Origin: Microcaldota archaeon
Lineage (GTDB): Archaea; Micrarchaeota; Micrarchaeia; Micrarchaeales; Micrarchaeaceae
Reading direction: 5' to 3'
DNA length: 6,122 bases
Assembly: GCA_027365215.1 (NCBI GenBank)
Contig: DAHXNT010000038.1
Coordinates: 1-6,122 of the forward strand
This document shows, in pieces, positions 4,564 through 6,122 of this stretch. Within the stretch, counting starts at the first letter, position 1. The number at the start of each line of letters is the position of its first letter. The position numbers and the translations under genes are program-made. The notes under the pieces are model-generated. The model saw nothing but the letters and a program-made list of their open reading frames with translations. It made no database searches and was not told the origin of the DNA.

Positions 4564-5589
4564 TCACACGCACGCTATGTCGCCGAAGGAATGCAGCTGC
4601 TGGCCGACCTCGTCGTTAGAGTTGAACACCTCTATAGAGGCACTCCGCGCCTCCGCGGTCGCAAGCACCTTCTGTATCGAAGCGTCGCCTAGCACGCTGT
4701 CGTTGACGAACACCTTTGTTGCGAGGTAGTTGTCCAGCGCCTCGCTCACGGCCTTCACACCGTGCTTTGACCTGTCTGATGAGAGGCCAGTAAGGAACTC
4801 GTCCATCAGCTTGAACTCGCGCCTTATGCGCTCCCTGTGCAGGAGATTCTCGACCTTGTCGCTCTTTATCAGCTCGTAGACCCCGGATCGCTCGGCGTTG
4901 CTCACCGCCTCGTAGATTATCCTCTTCTCGCTGCCCTTCGTTGCGCCAGTGTCAGCCGCGTATTTCTTCACGTCCTGCGATGTGAACCCCGGGCTCGCTA
5001 TTATGACCGTGTCGACGTCCATCTGCTTCGCTTCCTTGAGTATGCTGTCATAGTACTTGTTCTGCGCCGCGGTGAAGTCCTTCTGGCTCATCCTCTTGCT
5101 CAGGCTGCTGTACATCTCGCTCTCGAACTTTATGCCATAGCCTAAGAGGTAAGCGGGCAACGCCTTCTCGTCGTCCGCCACGATCAGGCCCAGCCTGGGC
5201 TTCCTCGAATCCGAGACCGCGTCCTTCAGCACCTTCACCATGTAGTCGGGCCATTTCTCCTTCTTTATGGTCACTACGTCGTCTGGCGCGACGTTGAGCG
5301 TATGGTAGCTGTTTAGGCTGACGTACTCCATCGGCCTCGCATGCGTTATCTTGCCGGTAGCCCTCAGCCTTCCAGCGTTCTTGTCCAGCTCCGTCTTCTC
5401 CACGGTCAGCGTTATCATCACGTCCTTGAATTCGCCCTTGTCGCTCTCGCTAGACTTGAACTTCCTCCTGGATTCCGCAGTCATCGAATCCCCCACGAAC
5501 GTCACTCTCTGTATCGCCCAGAGGTCGTCGAATGTCTCGACCCTGAGCTTAACGGTGCCTTCCGAGGGATTGAACCTTATTATTCGCAT
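4564..5589 (-). CDS. pelA: Pelota (Dom34), ribosome-rescue factor, short at the C-terminus
   Basis: 341 residues. Archaeal pelota, with aEF1A and ABCE1, recognises stalled ribosomes with an empty or blocked A site and splits them, acting in the cytoplasm; it is an eRF1 paralogue without the GGQ motif. Domain A spans about 1-125, opening MRIIRFNPSEGTVKLRVETFDDLW and holding GKITHARPMEYVSLNSYHTLNV (79-100). Domain B runs about 130-255 with IIASPGFTSQDVKKY (196-210) and a conserved-type HRERIRREFKLMDEF at its end. Domain C (about 260-341) includes KHGVKAVSEALDNYLATKVFVND. The family usually ends in GIAAILR(F/Y) plus a few residues; this protein stops at GDIACV, so about five residues are missing, exactly where the repeat bordering the ABM segment begins. 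ATG 5589 matches the family start and is preferred over GTG 5613. The core looks functional. Confidence 0.95.
   Translation of the reverse strand: MRIIRFNPSEGTVKLRVETFDDLWAIQRVTFVGDSMTAESRRKFKSSESDKGEFKDVMITLTVEKTELDKNAGRLRATGKITHARPMEYVSLNSYHTLNVAPDDVVTIKKEKWPDYMVKVLKDAVSDSRKPRLGLIVADDEKALPAYLLGYGIKFESEMYSSLSKRMSQKDFTAAQNKYYDSILKEAKQMDVDTVIIASPGFTSQDVKKYAADTGATKGSEKRIIYEAVSNAERSGVYELIKSDKVENLLHRERIRREFKLMDEFLTGLSSDRSKHGVKAVSEALDNYLATKVFVNDSVLGDASIQKVLATAEARSASIEVFNSNDEVGQQLHSFGDIACV
4565..4627 (-). repeat. Intact copy of the 63-base direct repeat, inside pelota
   Basis: This is the partner of 4084-4146. It codes the last 20 or so residues of pelota and keeps the reading frame (CAG and GCG where the other copy has TAG and TCG). 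Homology begins one base after the ABM stop and ends at 4627. The segment between the two copies, 4147-4564, is 418 bases. Confidence 0.92.
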
Positions 5590-5616
5590 GTCAACGCACG
5601 TAATGCGTAGCACAAC

Positions 5617-5626
5617 TATTTTTAAG
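5617..5626. promoter_or_regulatory. Shared AT-rich promoter element of pelota and the DedA gene
   Basis: TATTTTTAAG on the plus strand (CTTAAAAATA on the minus) lies about 33 bases before each of the two divergent ATGs (5589 and 5655), the only AT-rich box in the 65-base gap. It probably acts as TATA box for both directions. No strong binding site precedes either start, so leaders are short or absent. Confidence 0.5.
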
Positions 5627-5654
5627 TTGCTACTGCATATCTTTGTTGATTCCG

Positions 5655-6122
5655 ATGTTCATGCTTTCCATATTGTCTGACCTGATAGGGTTGGTAAGCG
5701 GCTCTTATGCGATTGTAACGCACCTCATGCAGCACTACGGCTACGCCGCGATATTCGGTATGATGGCCCTTGAGGGCTCTTCGATACCGATACCCAGCGA
5801 GATAGTGCTGCCGCTTACCGGAGGCCTCGCAGCGCAACACATCATAAACCTCTATTTAGGATTCATAGCGGCGCTTGCGGGCAGCATATTGGGCCTTGCG
5901 GTGGACTACTACATAGGCTACTACCTGGGCAAGGATGTGGTATACAGGCACCTGCACATATTCCATGTGAAGAAGGAGAGCCTTGATGCGTTCGACGAGT
6001 GGTTCGACCGCAACGGCGTGGCCGCGGTGCTGTTCTCCAGGCTAGTTCCGGTCATAAGGACAGTGATGAGCTTCCCCGCCGGCTTCGCAAAGATGCCTAA
6101 GAAGACGTTCTTCGGCTATTCT
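5655..6122 (+). CDS. DedA-family membrane protein (5' part, cut by the window end)
   Basis: The first 156 residues of a DedA/SNARE-associated (VTT domain) integral membrane protein; the frame is open to the last base. DedA proteins are thought to be lipid scramblases or undecaprenyl-phosphate flippases in bacteria; archaeal substrates are not settled. A hydrophobic N-terminus (about 1-20) leads to YAAIFGMMALEGSSIPIPSEIVLPLTGGLA (about 31-60), the family's re-entrant E...P.PSE...P motif. A membrane segment with AALAGSILGLAVDYYIGYYLGK (about 72-93) follows, and then FSRLVPVIRTVMSFPAGFAKM, the conserved F.R..P..R.....AG...M element. ATG 5655 is taken; ATG 5661 is two codons further. Typical proteins are about 200 residues, so roughly a quarter lies outside the window. 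Confidence 0.93.
   Translation, partial: MFMLSILSDLIGLVSGSYAIVTHLMQHYGYAAIFGMMALEGSSIPIPSEIVLPLTGGLAAQHIINLYLGFIAALAGSILGLAVDYYIGYYLGKDVVYRHLHIFHVKKESLDAFDEWFDRNGVAAVLFSRLVPVIRTVMSFPAGFAKMPKKTFFGYS

Noticed and set aside
4837..5254. Open frames opposite and out of frame within pelota.
   Set aside because: They are by-products of the codon bias of pelota; no family resemblance.

Overview
This is an archaeal chromosomal window with moderate GC content and dense, mostly short transcription units. Three features point to Archaea: a Pth2-type peptidyl-tRNA hydrolase, a pelota (Dom34) ribosome-rescue factor, and TATA-like boxes (TTTATA/TATAAA types) about 25-40 bases before several starts. AGG and ATA are favoured for Arg and Ile. 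The gene mix would fit a small-genome acidophilic or DPANN-type lineage such as Micrarchaeota, but that placement is a guess from gene style and was not tested.

Layout. Bases 1-656 (+): the 3' end of pth2, then a small NifX/NafY-like dinitrogenase-cofactor-fold protein. They meet tail to tail (2-base gap) a branched-chain aminotransferase (659-1582, -). The aminotransferase shares a short divergent promoter region with a compact methylated-DNA-protein cysteine methyltransferase (1683-1976, +). Next on the minus strand are a nucleotidyltransferase-fold protein (2002-2775) and, upstream of it, a small winged-helix regulator (2865-3230). The pair loosely recalls regulator/nucleotidyltransferase modules such as AbiE. 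A 264-base spacer (3231-3494) holds a TATA box, a perfect dyad and only doubtful small ORFs. A PadR-family regulator with a His-rich N-terminus follows (3495-3992, -), with an imperfect 30-base palindrome in its promoter. Divergent from it is a small antibiotic-biosynthesis-monooxygenase (ABM) fold protein (4264-4563, +), whose stop abuts the stop of pelota (4564-5589, -). A DedA-family membrane protein (5655 to the window end, +) diverges from pelota and is cut by the edge.

The most unusual structure is around the ABM gene. The last 62-63 bases of pelota exist twice as direct repeats, 4084-4146 and 4565-4627, with 61 of 63 identical. The first copy is a dead fragment with a nonsense mutation. 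The repeats bracket a 418-base segment holding only the ABM gene and its promoter, and pelota itself stops about five residues earlier than its family normally does. This looks like a small cassette inserted at, or a duplication anchored in, the 3' end of a housekeeping gene. No recombinase or transposase is visible in the window.

Other points are Met/His-containing micro-duplications in both regulators and a recurring ribosome binding site of the form (G)GTGAT-N3-ATG. No tRNA, rRNA, CRISPR array or insertion sequence was found.
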